From Epicoccum nigrum (Eukaryota > Ascomycota > Dothideomycetes > Pleosporales > Didymellaceae), in assembly GCA_002116315.1 (NCBI GenBank), contig KZ107851.1, positions 62,001 through 126,000 on the forward strand: a DNA stretch of 64,000 bases, written 5' to 3'. The notes under the pieces are model-generated. The model ran no database searches, was not told where the DNA came from, and worked only from the letters and a program-made list of their open reading frames with translations. Positions 1 to 10,905 of this stretch are shown here, piece by piece. The position numbers were made by a program, and so were the translations under genes. How positions within the stretch are numbered: the first letter of the stretch is position 1; each line of letters begins with the position of its first letter.

Positions 1-2803
1 AAATGCCCACTCTCACATAGTCCAGCCCGTTATGGTGGCGCCGCAATACCAATCCATCCACCGACTCACCCTTTTCTACGTTGCTGTCCCAGTGCCCTCG
101 TCTGATAACTGCATCGCTATCCCAGTATCCTCTTCTAACAGCCAGTAAGAATAAATTCTCGTTTAAGTGATACCTGTCTTGATACTCGTCGAAGTAGATC
201 CTCGGCGCCATCTTATCTTTCTGCTTGAGCATATAATGGTCTGATTCGTCTCCACCTTGTGCGTCGTCTACTGTAAATAGCTGCCTGATAACCGGCTGCA
301 CCTCGGCTCTGTATGTGTGCTTGTACGCCTGCCCATCCCAATAGGCGCCTGCGAGCTTGCCGCGCACACGAAGCCAGCCGGGCGAGCTGGCTACCAGCGT
401 GTTGTTCGCGTCGTATTCAATGAAAGTATCCAGCACAGTGAGCATGAATGCCTGGCCGTGCTCGAGCTTGTAGCAGCGCGTGTAAAGAATGGGGCCTTCG
501 ACTGAGAGCCACGACCAGGATGGAGCCTGGTAGTCCTCTGGACGACGGGAAGTGATTGACGTCTCCCAGATCAGTTCCATGGGGAGGAAGACGTGCCATA
601 GGCCGCCTAAATACTTGCCCAGATGGGGTGTGAGAAGAAGTACGATGCCGAAGATGGCCACAGGCCGGTCGGCGGGGACGGTGATGTTCATCTCTGTGTA
701 GGATTCGACGAGAAGTGCCCAGTAGTTGAATGGGTGGGAAGGATCCGAGACTCTTGTCTGGTGCTCGCGCGCTTTTATACGGCTGACTAGGGAGGGTTTT
801 ATAGTCCAGGACCCGACAGATGCGAGCAGTGATTTGGCCCCGACACTGCTGGAGGGGAACTTGTCCATGTCAAGTTGGTGACTGCCGCTGCGGTAGGATG
901 ACATAGTCCCGAACTGAGAGTTCATGAGCTTGGTGTTCAAGATGGTGGTCACACCATTGCCGTGGGAGACTGCAAAATCTAATGCCGGATGATGATCAAT
1001 ATGGCTGACAGAGCTATGATTAATACCACTTGGATAAATTTCGGATGCAATGGTCTTGTTGCAACTCCAGTACACTTGTGCGCGGCCGAAGTGCAGTGTG
1101 CGTGGGGCCAGAAGAAGCTCCTGCATTACCCAGGCTCGGCGGTACAGTGGATGCCCGAAGGAGTCAGAGTCATTCGTAAGATAAACGCTTCCATCAGAAG
1201 TACATGTCGCAGGAATTAGACTGACGGTGTTCCTGACAAATATCAAACCCTGCGTGCTGTCGCTTGCATCAGTAGCCGCGAGATTGCATGCAGAGTTGAT
1301 GTATACATCCCGCATCATCGGTGCCTCCCTATCCCAATCTTCCTTGCAGCCTTGAATGATGCATAGCGAATCAATCCAGATAAATTCGAAGCCCAGATCG
1401 GCAGCGATTTGCACTGCATGTCGGAAGTTGAGAGGCAGTGCTCTAAGCGGGATATCCAATAAGTACACGCTGTAGTTAGTCAGCTCCAATTTACCATGCC
1501 CAATCTGTCCCCAGCAATGGCTGAGGGTGGCGTATTGGAGAGGATTAACATCAGACGTCGTAAGGTGGAGAGAAAGGCGCAAGCCTCGCGAATGACGAGT
1601 GATTCGTATCAAGCGCGTCGGGACGTAAGATTTGCCTCGAGTCAGTGAACGGCATTGCTCGTGCTCGTGCTCGCATAATGAGAGCCACGATTTGGCAATT
1701 TCGATGATGCGAGGAGACCAGGTGTATTCCCCCACATTCCTGTTGACTGAGTCCCACTGAAGTTTGTTTGTACCCATATCAAACACTCTAAAAACGACAT
1801 TGTGCTTTGTCTCGAACCATTCTGCTGTGTTGGAGCTGATTTCAAAGCTCTGGCCACCATCACTCCAGGTGTACGAAGACACTGGTTTCCAAACCCCCAG
1901 CAGGGCAGGCACACTGACCGGCGTGCGCAGCCAGTTCTGCCACACCACGCCACAAATACGGCAGCCGCGCTCTGCTTCCAGACGCAGGCTCGACTTCCAG
2001 AAATGGTGGGGTTCAGCCTGAATCGGCTTGTAGGAGATCATCGAATGCCTTCGCCCGGCCAGAGCATCCTCGCATGCTGTGCAGTAATATGGCTTATCAT
2101 GCAAGTTGAACATATGCTGGGTGATTGCCTTTTCTGCAATCATTTTCGCCGGTCGTGATCGAGAGATGTACACACAGAAGGAAGTGTTGATGAGAAGGTG
2201 CGCCCAGCAGGATGTCCATCTGATCGAGGTCAGGTCCGCAGCGAGTGGACGTATGCATGCGATAACTTCCAGGAAGAAATACAGTGCCCACCGAGGATTA
2301 TGTTGCAGGTTGGCAAGAGCCACCGGCTCGGTTCCCGGTCGTGGAATCACCCCAAAAGAAAGTAGAAATCTTTGGGTACAGACAGCCACTGTTTCGGTAG
2401 TCAGGGCCCAGATGTAAGCTTTGTTACCAAACTTCCTCAAAGCGATCAGCAATGTAAAGCCAAGGAAGACAGCGGTTGTCCAGAATTGCGCCTGGCGTTT
2501 GACTCTCCTGCGCCTTGCCCATGGCATCCGTCGCACAGCTGGTATGAGCCCGAACAGTTGAGAGTTCAGGTGATTATCCGTGTGGAAAGTCATGAGATCC
2601 GAACAGTCCAGAAAATACCGCATACAAGGAGCTGCGTTCTCATGATGATAAATCCAGGTGTAGCTGAGCTCGATCAGAACAGCAGTCCATATAAGCATCA
2701 TTGGCGTAAGCAGCCAGACACAAAGTAGCGCAAGCAGGGCCAGCCCAGCGAACGCGAGGGGATCTCGAGTCCATCTTGAGAAAGCATCAGTAATGCGGTG
2801 CAT
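1..2803 (-). CDS. HET-domain protein with N-terminal membrane segments (partial, runs off left edge)
   Basis: A single frame stays open from the ATG at 2803-2801 to the window edge (934 codons, no stop), so the C-terminus is missing. An in-frame TAG lies 36 bases upstream of this ATG, which fixes it as the first possible start. The N-terminus (about residues 15-50 and 105-150, with further hydrophobic runs to about 215) looks like several transmembrane helices. Cys pairs YYCTAC (near 240) and CRICG (near 284) follow. The HET core (PF06985) spans about 418-590 with YATLSHCWG, FIWIDSLCIIQ and RAWVMQELLLAPRTLHFG. The later APSWSWLSVEG motif is usual downstream of HET domains. A short repeat (RRGYWDSD / RRGHWDSN) lies near the edge. 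HET proteins act in self/non-self recognition and regulated cell death in ascomycetes; the membrane anchoring is inferred from hydrophobicity. Confidence 0.92.
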   Translation of the reverse strand, partial: MHRITDAFSRWTRDPLAFAGLALLALLCVWLLTPMMLIWTAVLIELSYTWIYHHENAAPCMRYFLDCSDLMTFHTDNHLNSQLFGLIPAVRRMPWARRRRVKRQAQFWTTAVFLGFTLLIALRKFGNKAYIWALTTETVAVCTQRFLLSFGVIPRPGTEPVALANLQHNPRWALYFFLEVIACIRPLAADLTSIRWTSCWAHLLINTSFCVYISRSRPAKMIAEKAITQHMFNLHDKPYYCTACEDALAGRRHSMISYKPIQAEPHHFWKSSLRLEAERGCRICGVVWQNWLRTPVSVPALLGVWKPVSSYTWSDGGQSFEISSNTAEWFETKHNVVFRVFDMGTNKLQWDSVNRNVGEYTWSPRIIEIAKSWLSLCEHEHEQCRSLTRGKSYVPTRLIRITRHSRGLRLSLHLTTSDVNPLQYATLSHCWGQIGHGKLELTNYSVYLLDIPLRALPLNFRHAVQIAADLGFEFIWIDSLCIIQGCKEDWDREAPMMRDVYINSACNLAATDASDSTQGLIFVRNTVSLIPATCTSDGSVYLTNDSDSFGHPLYRRAWVMQELLLAPRTLHFGRAQVYWSCNKTIASEIYPSGINHSSVSHIDHHPALDFAVSHGNGVTTILNTKLMNSQFGTMSSYRSGSHQLDMDKFPSSSVGAKSLLASVGSWTIKPSLVSRIKAREHQTRVSDPSHPFNYWALLVESYTEMNITVPADRPVAIFGIVLLLTPHLGKYLGGLWHVFLPMELIWETSITSRRPEDYQAPSWSWLSVEGPILYTRCYKLEHGQAFMLTVLDTFIEYDANNTLVASSPGWLRVRGKLAGAYWDGQAYKHTYRAEVQPVIRQLFTVDDAQGGDESDHYMLKQKDKMAPRIYFDEYQDRYHLNENLFLLAVRRGYWDSDAVIRRGHWDSNVEKGESVDGLVLRRHHNGLDYVRVGI

Positions 2804-3379
2804 TGATGCGACGCATTGAGGACTGTCATGAGGATGCTACTGCTTCGCTCGATGGAAGGTTTGAATCATAATGTGGAGGAAATAGCGTGAAGCCAATGAT
2901 CGTGGGCCTAAGGCATACATAGTGGGGAAGACGCAAGCCACGCGCTCATAGCAGAGGCAAAAAGATGCACCTCATCTTGGACCCACGGCTGGAGTATTCG
3001 GCTTTCACCAATGCATCGTCCGATTAAAAAAGCGCATAGCTCCTGGGACGGAGTCTTTGATAGTGTTGTTGAAGTATATGATGAGTTAAGAGTGATCGGA
3101 ACTCCGGTCGATTCCTGATGCGCAAAGACTAAGCCTGATTGAGTAAGCTCAATCCAGACCAGCAAGCAAATCCTCTAGGTCATCTTAGGTGTATGTATCA
3201 ACTAAATTTCAATTGTATGTGTAAAAGGGTTTGGATCGTCGAACAAGTCGATGCCTTGAAATTGAAGGGCAGTTGCGAGCCTCTTGTTAATTAATGTTTA
3301 TAATATTGAGTTATTTCTACTGTGTAATATTTACGAGAAGGAAACACCATGTAGACGAAGATATCACATGCCAGACTAA
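2804..3379. other. Intergenic, no gene seen
   Basis: This 576-base spacer separates the HET gene start from the 3' end of the secreted-protein gene. It is AT-rich around 3285-3345. The only open frame (2908-3165, minus) has no recognisable features. The part next to 2804 should contain the HET gene promoter. Confidence 0.5.
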
Positions 3380-4940
3380 TCATGCTGCATTCAGATTCGC
3401 GTCGTCGACGATAATGTACGGGCTGCTGCCACTGGTCTGGCTGTTGACGAACGAGCACTGATACCTGAACTTCATGGTCTGTTGTGCGGACGTGATTGGG
3501 AACGGGCTGGTCGTGTATTGACTGTAGCGCACAGCAACGGCAGTTCCAATAGCATCTGCGGCACCAAATACCTTGGTATATACGACGTTGTCGTTTGCAA
3601 GGATGTCCAATTGGCAGCTGGCCACGTTGGCGGCGAAGGTTGTATACGGGGTCAGCCAGAAACTGAATTGATACAGTCGGTTGGTATCGAGACTGTTCAC
3701 AGTCTGAGATAGCTCGGCGTTTGACCCGATTCTTGGATTCATTACACTGTTAATTTGTGTTAGCTAAATCTGTATAGAGAACAGGAAGGAAGTGGTGGTA
3801 CTTACACGTAGGAGTTCCCGCCGTGAGCGTATCTGGATTGAACAACAGGATATACGGTGTTCACAAGAGTCCAGTCGCTGATGACACGTACTGTAGATCC
3901 ACCATTCGTCTCGAAACCAGAGTTTAAGAGTACGTTGGGGCCGGGAGCGAGGGGAGTCGGTGTGGGAGTAACTGTGGGTGTTGTTGATGTGGAGGAGATG
4001 ATGCTAGTGGAAGACACTTCAGGTGTGGACGACACAAGAGACGAAGATGAGACTGTCACAGACGAAGAGATAATCGTGCTGCTAACAGAGACATCAGAGG
4101 TGGCCGAAGAACTCATGATGGAGGTACTCAAGGCAATGATGCTCGATGCAGAGGGCGTGGGAGAAGGTGCAACTTGAGTGTCGTGGAAAACAGCTGTTGA
4201 TTATTAGCAGGTGGCTTCTCAAATTTCTTGGGGCCAAAAAATACCATTGATGTTGCTGTTGATGGTACCTCCATTGTTCTTGCTCTTCAAGTAGCAGTCA
4301 CCATCACCTTTGCCGCCAGTGAAAGATGCAGCAACGCAATCGTGATTATCAGCGCATGCTTGCGTACATGTCTGATAATTCTGTGCGTACTGGCTTGAGA
4401 GATCGCCTCCATAGAAGTCAACACCGCAAGACAGCGTGAAGGGCCGAAGATCAGCGCCCTTGAATGTGCAGCCGTTGTTTTCGGGGCACGAATAGTTTGA
4501 AGGGCATGTCTGTGGTGTTGCAGGGGTCGAGCCGCCGGTCGACTCACGAGTTGTGACGGAGACACCAATCACGTTCACGCTGGCTTTGTCAGTGCGATTC
4601 GTGATTGACGATCGTATGATCTTACTTCTCAGAGCCAGAGTTGAGAACACTCTTCATGTAGCAGTTACCACCAACGTAACTGGCGGCGACACAGGCATCG
4701 GCAGCCAGTGAGAGTAGATGTCTGGCCCTCGTTAGTAAGTTATGGATATGGTATCGATGACTTGAGTCTTACATATGCCAACTGAAGATCACCACCATAG
4801 TAGTCAGTTGCACAGCTGACTGCTAGTGTTACTCCCCCAGTCGTGTAGGTACACTTGTCATCTTGAGGACAGCTTGGCGATGAGGGACATGTAGTCGCGC
4901 GAAGGGCAAGTGTTGCCGCGCGGAAGAGACCTGGAGCCAT
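3380..4940 (-). CDS. Secreted-type protein: two Cys-rich repeats, Ser/Thr linker, CBM-like C-terminal domain (frame break in repeat 1)
   Basis: Five exons are proposed on the minus strand: 4773-4940, 4626-4721, 4245-4579, 3806-4193 and 3380-3746. The last three junctions join in frame with GT/AG introns. The protein has two related Cys-rich units (CPSSPSC..CTY..YYGGDL and CPSNYSC..CTF..FYGGDL..CVAAS), then a Ser/Thr-rich linker ending in TPTVTPTPTPLAPGP. A C-terminal domain follows, beginning NVLLNSGFETNG with QFSFWL, resembling CenC/CBM_4_9-type carbohydrate-binding folds. The first join cannot be closed in frame: exon 1 ends in phase 0, whereas exon 2 is read (ADACVAASYVGGNCYMKS) in a frame needing two more bases. 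The gene may be decaying or use unusual splicing. The signal peptide (MAPGLFRAATLALRA) is weak. Probable extracellular or cell-wall protein; function unknown. Confidence 0.7.
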
Positions 4941-5031
4941 TGGTAGGGAATTTGGAGGTCAAGGGAAGACTGAGACGACTTGAAGAAGGTTCTCTGAATC
5001 TTGCATGATTTTGTTGCTGGATACATGAAAT

Positions 5032-5039
5032 CTTTATAG
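5032..5039 (-). promoter_or_regulatory. TATA box of the secreted-protein gene
   Basis: CTATAAAG on the minus strand lies about 95 bases upstream of the ATG at 4940, a normal distance for a fungal core promoter with a short leader. It supports 4940 as the start. Confidence 0.5.
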
Positions 5040-5099
5040 TGACCCTGTCTTCTTGTCCTGAGTAAGTAGTGGTCCTTGCTGGCAATCATGCTGGAAATA

Positions 5100-6594
5100 A
5101 TCCGAGATGATACTCGGTGTCTGGCGATACAAGCTTCCGAGAGGCTGAAAACTTCACCGCATAGAGCAGAATCTCAGCTGTCGTCTTGCAGCCCTGCAAT
5201 GACTGCGGCTTGCGCTATGATGGTTACGTGCTATGTGCGTCGGCTCTTGGGCTAACATTTCATATGGCGCTTCTTGAATCTCGTGGCCGCTTCGAATCGA
5301 GACTCGCGAACAACGGGGCCAGGTAACTATTTCCATATGAAATTGCAGTTACTCGGAAGTAGCAAATATCAGCTTCGTCTGTGACTATCAATGCATCATC
5401 GAGAGGGGTAACAGACCGTTGTGTGTGAATCCATGTAGACGATTATGGGAAATATTTGTTTTCCGCATATCCATCTTGACGGAGCGCCCGCAGCCTCTCG
5501 CTAGCACAGACACATACGAGATCTTCTTGACAACAAGCAAGCCTGGGTCATCAAAAGAGTAGGTAGCACGGTCGTCTAGTGCCATGTGCACTTCCCCTGA
5601 CTAGCCCTTAGTGCGCCTCGGCTGCATTGTACGCTAGCATTGTAGGTCAGGCAAAAAGCAACCGCACCGCCATGATCTGACAGGCGTTCTGGACCGGATC
5701 TTGAGTTCCTGCCGTACGCCCCGGATCTAAACCGCTCTTAGTGTATCGAATTCACCACCCATCAATAACAGCTTTCGTGAAGGTTGACTGAATGAGCAAC
5801 ACATGCATCTCATATCTCGCGGTGCCCACTATCTCGTCTTATCTCAACTCTGCTACTTGTTACCAGGCTGCACCTTATGACCATGTTCCATTACCACAGA
5901 ATAGGTGCTAATTTCTTAGTCGTGAATATGTTCGCGTTGCTTGAAACTACGCTCTGTGTGTATCGGATAGGGACTGTCTTCTGGCCTTGTAGGACAAACA
6001 TTGATATTTTGATTTGATTGTTGTGTGTCAGATGTCACATATGATAAGACCATAGGCAGACAAATCAGATAAATCTATGATGAGGCGGATGGAGTCATTC
6101 TCCAGGTCCAGAGGACGATGTCTGAAGTTCTCGTCGTACAAAACATGGTTGGTAGTTTAGTATTCAGGGAAAGGGTCACAGTAAGGGTGGGACTCTAGGT
6201 TCATGACGTGTGTCTTTCGATTGGTCGATCTGTATTTGAAATCGAGGTCTTAAAGCAAGATCTGAGTGTCTGCAAGCGCAGCTGCGTGAGTGAAGATGTG
6301 CTGACTTATGGGGTGCTGCGCCCGAGGTGCATAGAATGATGGATATGCATACCAGTCTTATCAAACTGGGATGGTTAGAGTGTTGTAGCAATATGATGAT
6401 AGAGTACATTGACGTTGGATCATCATGGCTATAGATGATGTGGGGACGTTTAGGTTTATACCAAAAGAAGTCTAGCGCTGACAGGTTATCCCCGCGCTTC
6501 TCTTTCTGACATCTGAGAGCATCCAGCCCACTGTCCAATGCTCTACGGATCTTTGCCCTCACTACGCTGATCTTGCAATCGTGAGAACTGAGGC
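5100..6594. other. Intergenic, no gene seen
   Basis: About 1.5 kb between two divergent genes. It contains only short, featureless open frames, including a 147-codon minus-strand frame at 6176-6619 that overlaps the HET-NACHT start and lacks any domain. It presumably carries both promoters. Confidence 0.5.
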
Positions 6595-9500
6595 ATGCGC
6601 CTCTTGAAGCTCGACTCAAATGGCTCTTTCGGCCTCGTCGAATTCACAGGTGACGTTGTTCCTCCATATGCGATTCTGTCACACACATGGGGTGCCGATG
6701 CAGAAGAGGTCACATTCCACGAGGTGGCCGCTGGTCTTGGGCAGCACAAGAGCGGCTATCGCAAGCTCGTATTCTGTGGCACACAGGCCTTGCAAGATGG
6801 TTTATCGTTCTTCTGGGTTGATACATGCTGTATAGATAAAAGCAGCAGCGCAGAGCTCACAGAGGCCATTAACTCCATGTTTCGATGGTACCAGGAGGCG
6901 GCTCGCTGCTACGCGTATCTCTCAGATGTTTGCACAGGCATCTCTTTGCAGCATCAACAGCAGATCGAAAACAGCACCTGGTTCAGAAGGGGATGGACTC
7001 TGCAGGAGCTTTTGGCCCCAAAGTCGGTCTTGTTTTATTCGGCTGAAGGTACACTACTCGGAAGTAGAGCTTCACTGCTACAAGAGATCGAGGCTGCTAC
7101 CGGAATCTGCTCGTCTGCACTCCAAGGCGAGCCCTTACATCAATTCAGCGTCGAAACAAGACTTTCATGGGCAGAAGGCCGCGTTACAAAGCGAGCAGAA
7201 GACGCAGCGTACTGTTTACTGGGTATATTTGACGTCAACCTTCCGTTAATATATGGAGAAGGACGCAGAAAAGCCTTCATTCGACTTCATAGAGAGATCC
7301 GAGACTCGATACGTTCTCAGACCTATCCTCCGTATCAGGTGCCATCAATTACTTCTACTGGGGCAGCGCCTTCACGAGGTGCATCGACAGACCTACGCGG
7401 CTTGTCCTTTGTCGAACCAAGCTCTTTGCAACACATTAAGGACAGCACCCAAAGATTGCTTGACAGCTTGTACTATAACGGACTCGAAGAACGTCAACAC
7501 CAGGTCCGGGAGGCTCAGATTGGAACGTATGAGTGGATTCTATATCCACAGCTAGAACATTCAGCATCTGGAAACAGCTTCACTCAATGGTTGTCTTCAC
7601 CACTCGAAGCAAAAAGAATATATTGGATCTGTGGAAAACCGGGATCCGGCAAATCAACCATGATGCGATTCATACACGACAACATCGATGTGCGTCATCA
7701 TCTTGAGCCATGGGCTTGCAACAAGATCATCTTTAGGGCGCAGTACTTCTTTTGGAATCCTGGCTCCGAGATGCAAAAGTCCATTGTTGGTCTCTTACGA
7801 GCATTACTATACCAACTGATCTCGCAACTACGCTTACATAGGCCAATGTTGATACCAGAAATAGTGGATCGGGCACTATGGACGGCGAACATTACGGCAG
7901 ACAACGCAGCTGTATACTGGATACAGAGAGACTTGCAAATCACGCTGCACAAAGTTTTGCGGTGTATTCGAACATTTGGGACAGTGTTCTTTCTGATCGA
8001 TGGACTCGATGAGCTCAGTGGCACCGACGAAACTCGAGACGAACTCCTCCACTATTTGTTTGATATGGCCAACCTAGACCATGTCAAGATCTGTCTTTCG
8101 AGCAGACCTTGGAATTCTTTCCGCGATGCTTTCCAGGACTATCCTTACATACGGCTCGAAGATGTCACTCACAACGACATTAAGCTGTTTATAGAAGCGC
8201 AACTCTCCAGCCAAGTAAGGTTCCGCCACATGCTCCATCATCAGCAACATAGCGCTGAGCAGCTCATGGCAGAGATCTCTGAACGAGCCTCTGGGGTTTT
8301 TCTATGGGTGCGCCTAGTTGTACGGCAACTTCTCGCGAGGATCCGAGACGGCGATGGAATAAATAAGCTGAGCAAGCAGTTGGATCTCATCCCGGGCGAT
8401 TTGAACTGCTATATGAAGCAGATGTTCGACTCCATCCCCTTAGAACGGCGTTATGAATCCTCTGTCATCTTGCAGATTGCGTTGTACGAGGAGTCAGATT
8501 TCGCAACTCTGCATCCCCTTTACTTACTTGATCTATCTTTCCACGAGTCGGGTCAGGCATGCTTCCTCCTGTCTAAAGATCATGACTTCGACAGTGCAAC
8601 CCTTACCGAGAGGAACAGCTTATCATTCTGCCTAGATTCGACGCTCCGGCTGCTGAACAGTTGTTGCATGGGGCTACTTGAGTGTTATCACCTGCATGAG
8701 GACCTACTGGATGTAGATGATGAGGACGTGAGCAACACGTCACTAGCCACAAAGTTTTCTGAAAATATCCTAGATACCGAGGAGCCAAAACTTGGGAAGG
8801 ATGTTGAACATTCGAGTCATTTCTTCATCGCGCAGTATGGCCTGCATGAAGCGAAAGAGTTGCGCGTGGATTTCTTCCATAGGACGTGTCGAGACTTCTT
8901 ATTGACGCCCGACATACAGGCTCTACTTCACGAACAGTCACAAGGGCCTTTCGACGCACAGATGTACCTGGTGAATGCTAGGATATGCCAATTTGTTGCG
9001 ATGACACAAATGGAGGACTGTCATCACGAAGCGATGGAACTTGCAAGTAACATAGTCAGCAGTCTCGCCCGTCCTGCGTACCGAGATTCAAAAGAAAGCG
9101 CTTACCTGGCTGCTCTATTTGAGACGTCTTTCGAGACTTTGATGCGAGTCTACGATGCAGAAGAGTCATCAGCCTCATACATAATGACTTCGGTGGAGAG
9201 CTGGGAATCTGAAAGAAGCTCTTTTATGACCCTATCAATCGACTTCGGACTGCGTTCCTACCTACGTGGACATCTGACGTCACAGTATATTCGCGACAAG
9301 GAAGGGAGGCCCGTACTAGATTACATACTTCGTCCACGATTCCTGGGAATGCGCAAGCACATGAGCACTGGCAACTCAGAGCCTGACTTGGAGTTCCTAC
9401 GCACCGTTCTTTCAATGGGCGCAGATCCAAACGAGGCCTATCAAGCTAGTAGTGTCTGGGCATTGTATTTATGTCTCTTTGCTGATCTGATTACCCACGG

Positions 9501-9813
9501 TCTAGCAAAGGAACAAATCAGTGTGTACGCAGCCGCACTGGGGTGCATGATCCAAGCAGGTGCATCTACTTCGATACCGAAATCCTGGCTCTCGGCCAGA
9601 GTGGCATACGACTGTTACTTATACATGCCACTGTTTCAAGAGAACAGCAAAGTAGTGAGCAACAACGACCGCTTCGCAATGCGCTGGCCTGGTATCGAAA
9701 ATGCAACGGATTTCTGCCGGGATGCACCTCACTACGCGGTCAGAGACCTTTTGGAGCGCTTTCGACCACAGTTAGGCACAAACGTTGATGACCTAAAAGC
9801 GCTCCTACATTAA
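6595..9813 (+). CDS. HET-NACHT NLR-like protein
   Basis: An intronless 1072-residue protein. The start MRLLKLDSNGSFGLVEF followed by PPYAILSHTW is the canonical opening of HET domains of the HET-E/HET-D type. HET motifs continue with FFWVDTCCIDK and RRGWTLQELLAPKSVLFY (about residues 73-146). A NACHT-type NTPase follows, with Walker A GKPGSGKST at 347-355 and a Walker B-like FFLIDGLDEL at about 465-474. The C-terminal half has no WD40 or TPR repeats; only a short ankyrin-like patch (LSMGADPNEA, near 935-945) is visible. By family knowledge such NLRs sense non-self and trigger incompatibility cell death through the HET domain. The specificity here is unknown, and the missing repeat array is unusual for the class. 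Confidence 0.93.
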   Translation: MRLLKLDSNGSFGLVEFTGDVVPPYAILSHTWGADAEEVTFHEVAAGLGQHKSGYRKLVFCGTQALQDGLSFFWVDTCCIDKSSSAELTEAINSMFRWYQEAARCYAYLSDVCTGISLQHQQQIENSTWFRRGWTLQELLAPKSVLFYSAEGTLLGSRASLLQEIEAATGICSSALQGEPLHQFSVETRLSWAEGRVTKRAEDAAYCLLGIFDVNLPLIYGEGRRKAFIRLHREIRDSIRSQTYPPYQVPSITSTGAAPSRGASTDLRGLSFVEPSSLQHIKDSTQRLLDSLYYNGLEERQHQVREAQIGTYEWILYPQLEHSASGNSFTQWLSSPLEAKRIYWICGKPGSGKSTMMRFIHDNIDVRHHLEPWACNKIIFRAQYFFWNPGSEMQKSIVGLLRALLYQLISQLRLHRPMLIPEIVDRALWTANITADNAAVYWIQRDLQITLHKVLRCIRTFGTVFFLIDGLDELSGTDETRDELLHYLFDMANLDHVKICLSSRPWNSFRDAFQDYPYIRLEDVTHNDIKLFIEAQLSSQVRFRHMLHHQQHSAEQLMAEISERASGVFLWVRLVVRQLLARIRDGDGINKLSKQLDLIPGDLNCYMKQMFDSIPLERRYESSVILQIALYEESDFATLHPLYLLDLSFHESGQACFLLSKDHDFDSATLTERNSLSFCLDSTLRLLNSCCMGLLECYHLHEDLLDVDDEDVSNTSLATKFSENILDTEEPKLGKDVEHSSHFFIAQYGLHEAKELRVDFFHRTCRDFLLTPDIQALLHEQSQGPFDAQMYLVNARICQFVAMTQMEDCHHEAMELASNIVSSLARPAYRDSKESAYLAALFETSFETLMRVYDAEESSASYIMTSVESWESERSSFMTLSIDFGLRSYLRGHLTSQYIRDKEGRPVLDYILRPRFLGMRKHMSTGNSEPDLEFLRTVLSMGADPNEAYQASSVWALYLCLFADLITHGLAKEQISVYAAALGCMIQAGASTSIPKSWLSARVAYDCYLYMPLFQENSKVVSNNDRFAMRWPGIENATDFCRDAPHYAVRDLLERFRPQLGTNVDDLKALLH

Positions 9814-10905
9814 AAGGATGTGGTGCACGCACGATGATGTACAGTACTGGAGCGAGCTAGGGTCGTGGTGGACGTTAGCTCATATCGGGCAGATTGGATA
9901 AACGCATTGTATTGGCAGGCCAACCATCCATAGGGGAGAAGGAAGTAAAGTCTGCGAGCAGAGCGAAGGATTAACTACGAAAACCAAGTTGTGTAATAGT
10001 ACTGTTTAACCAGCGACTCGACTGGCATGTACCACCAAGGGGCCTGCCAGTTGTAGTTTGATGCTGTGCTCTTTGCTACTTTCGCCAGCTCCAATTACCA
10101 CAGCACATCTAAATAGACTTCAAACAATGTGGCCGTTTTACCCCATCACTCACGACTGCCGGAGTGCAGCAATCATTTGCCAATCAGGAGAAGCGGTAGG
10201 CAAACTCGTAGCGCGACGTTTAAGTGTTAAGTTGGATCCATCCTCTGGAACGTCATTCCCGCTTCGACGGATTCCAGTATGCTAGCGCCAATATTACCAC
10301 TCCTACAAGCCAACCAGTGCCGCTTACCCATGCCTGAGCAGAACCATCAAGTCGGCATTTTTGTATTCTCAAAAGTATATGACTTATCAGCAGCGCACAA
10401 CAAAGTCCCTTACTTCTGGAACGACAAAAGTACCTACATGGGAATCTTTGCCGAGATCCATCTGGAAGTTCGTTGGCCGCCTTCGAGAACCATAATGACA
10501 TCAGAGGAGGGACACGCCGCACTTTTTAGTCTGTGGAGTGGAACCACAACTCCCCCCGCAACCCCCGCCAAGACAAATTAATGTATGCGCCTAGGGACGC
10601 TCGAGGCGCCTGGCGCAACCCAGACTCAACAAGCGGCTCGACAAGACGTAGATCTCCCGCACGCTATTGCTCATATCTGTGTCTTCTGGCGCACAGCCTG
10701 GCAAAGAAACTTGCTACAACTAAATTACTGCGTACTCGCTCTGTGCCATGACATCGTCCGTACAATATTTCGACTGGGATGTTGGAGATGCTTGCGCGTT
10801 ACAATGTGACGATGTCTGACGCACCATTCTCGAATCTGTTAGATATAGGATTTGTGCATGATACATTCCTCACGACACACCGTCGATTTGCTATCGGCGA
10901 ACATG
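9814..10905. other. Intergenic, no gene seen
   Basis: About 1.1 kb between the HET-NACHT stop and the channel gene. Overlapping short frames (10058-10285, 10279-10581, 10533-10751, plus strand) show no family features. The distal half should contain the promoter of the channel gene. Confidence 0.45.
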
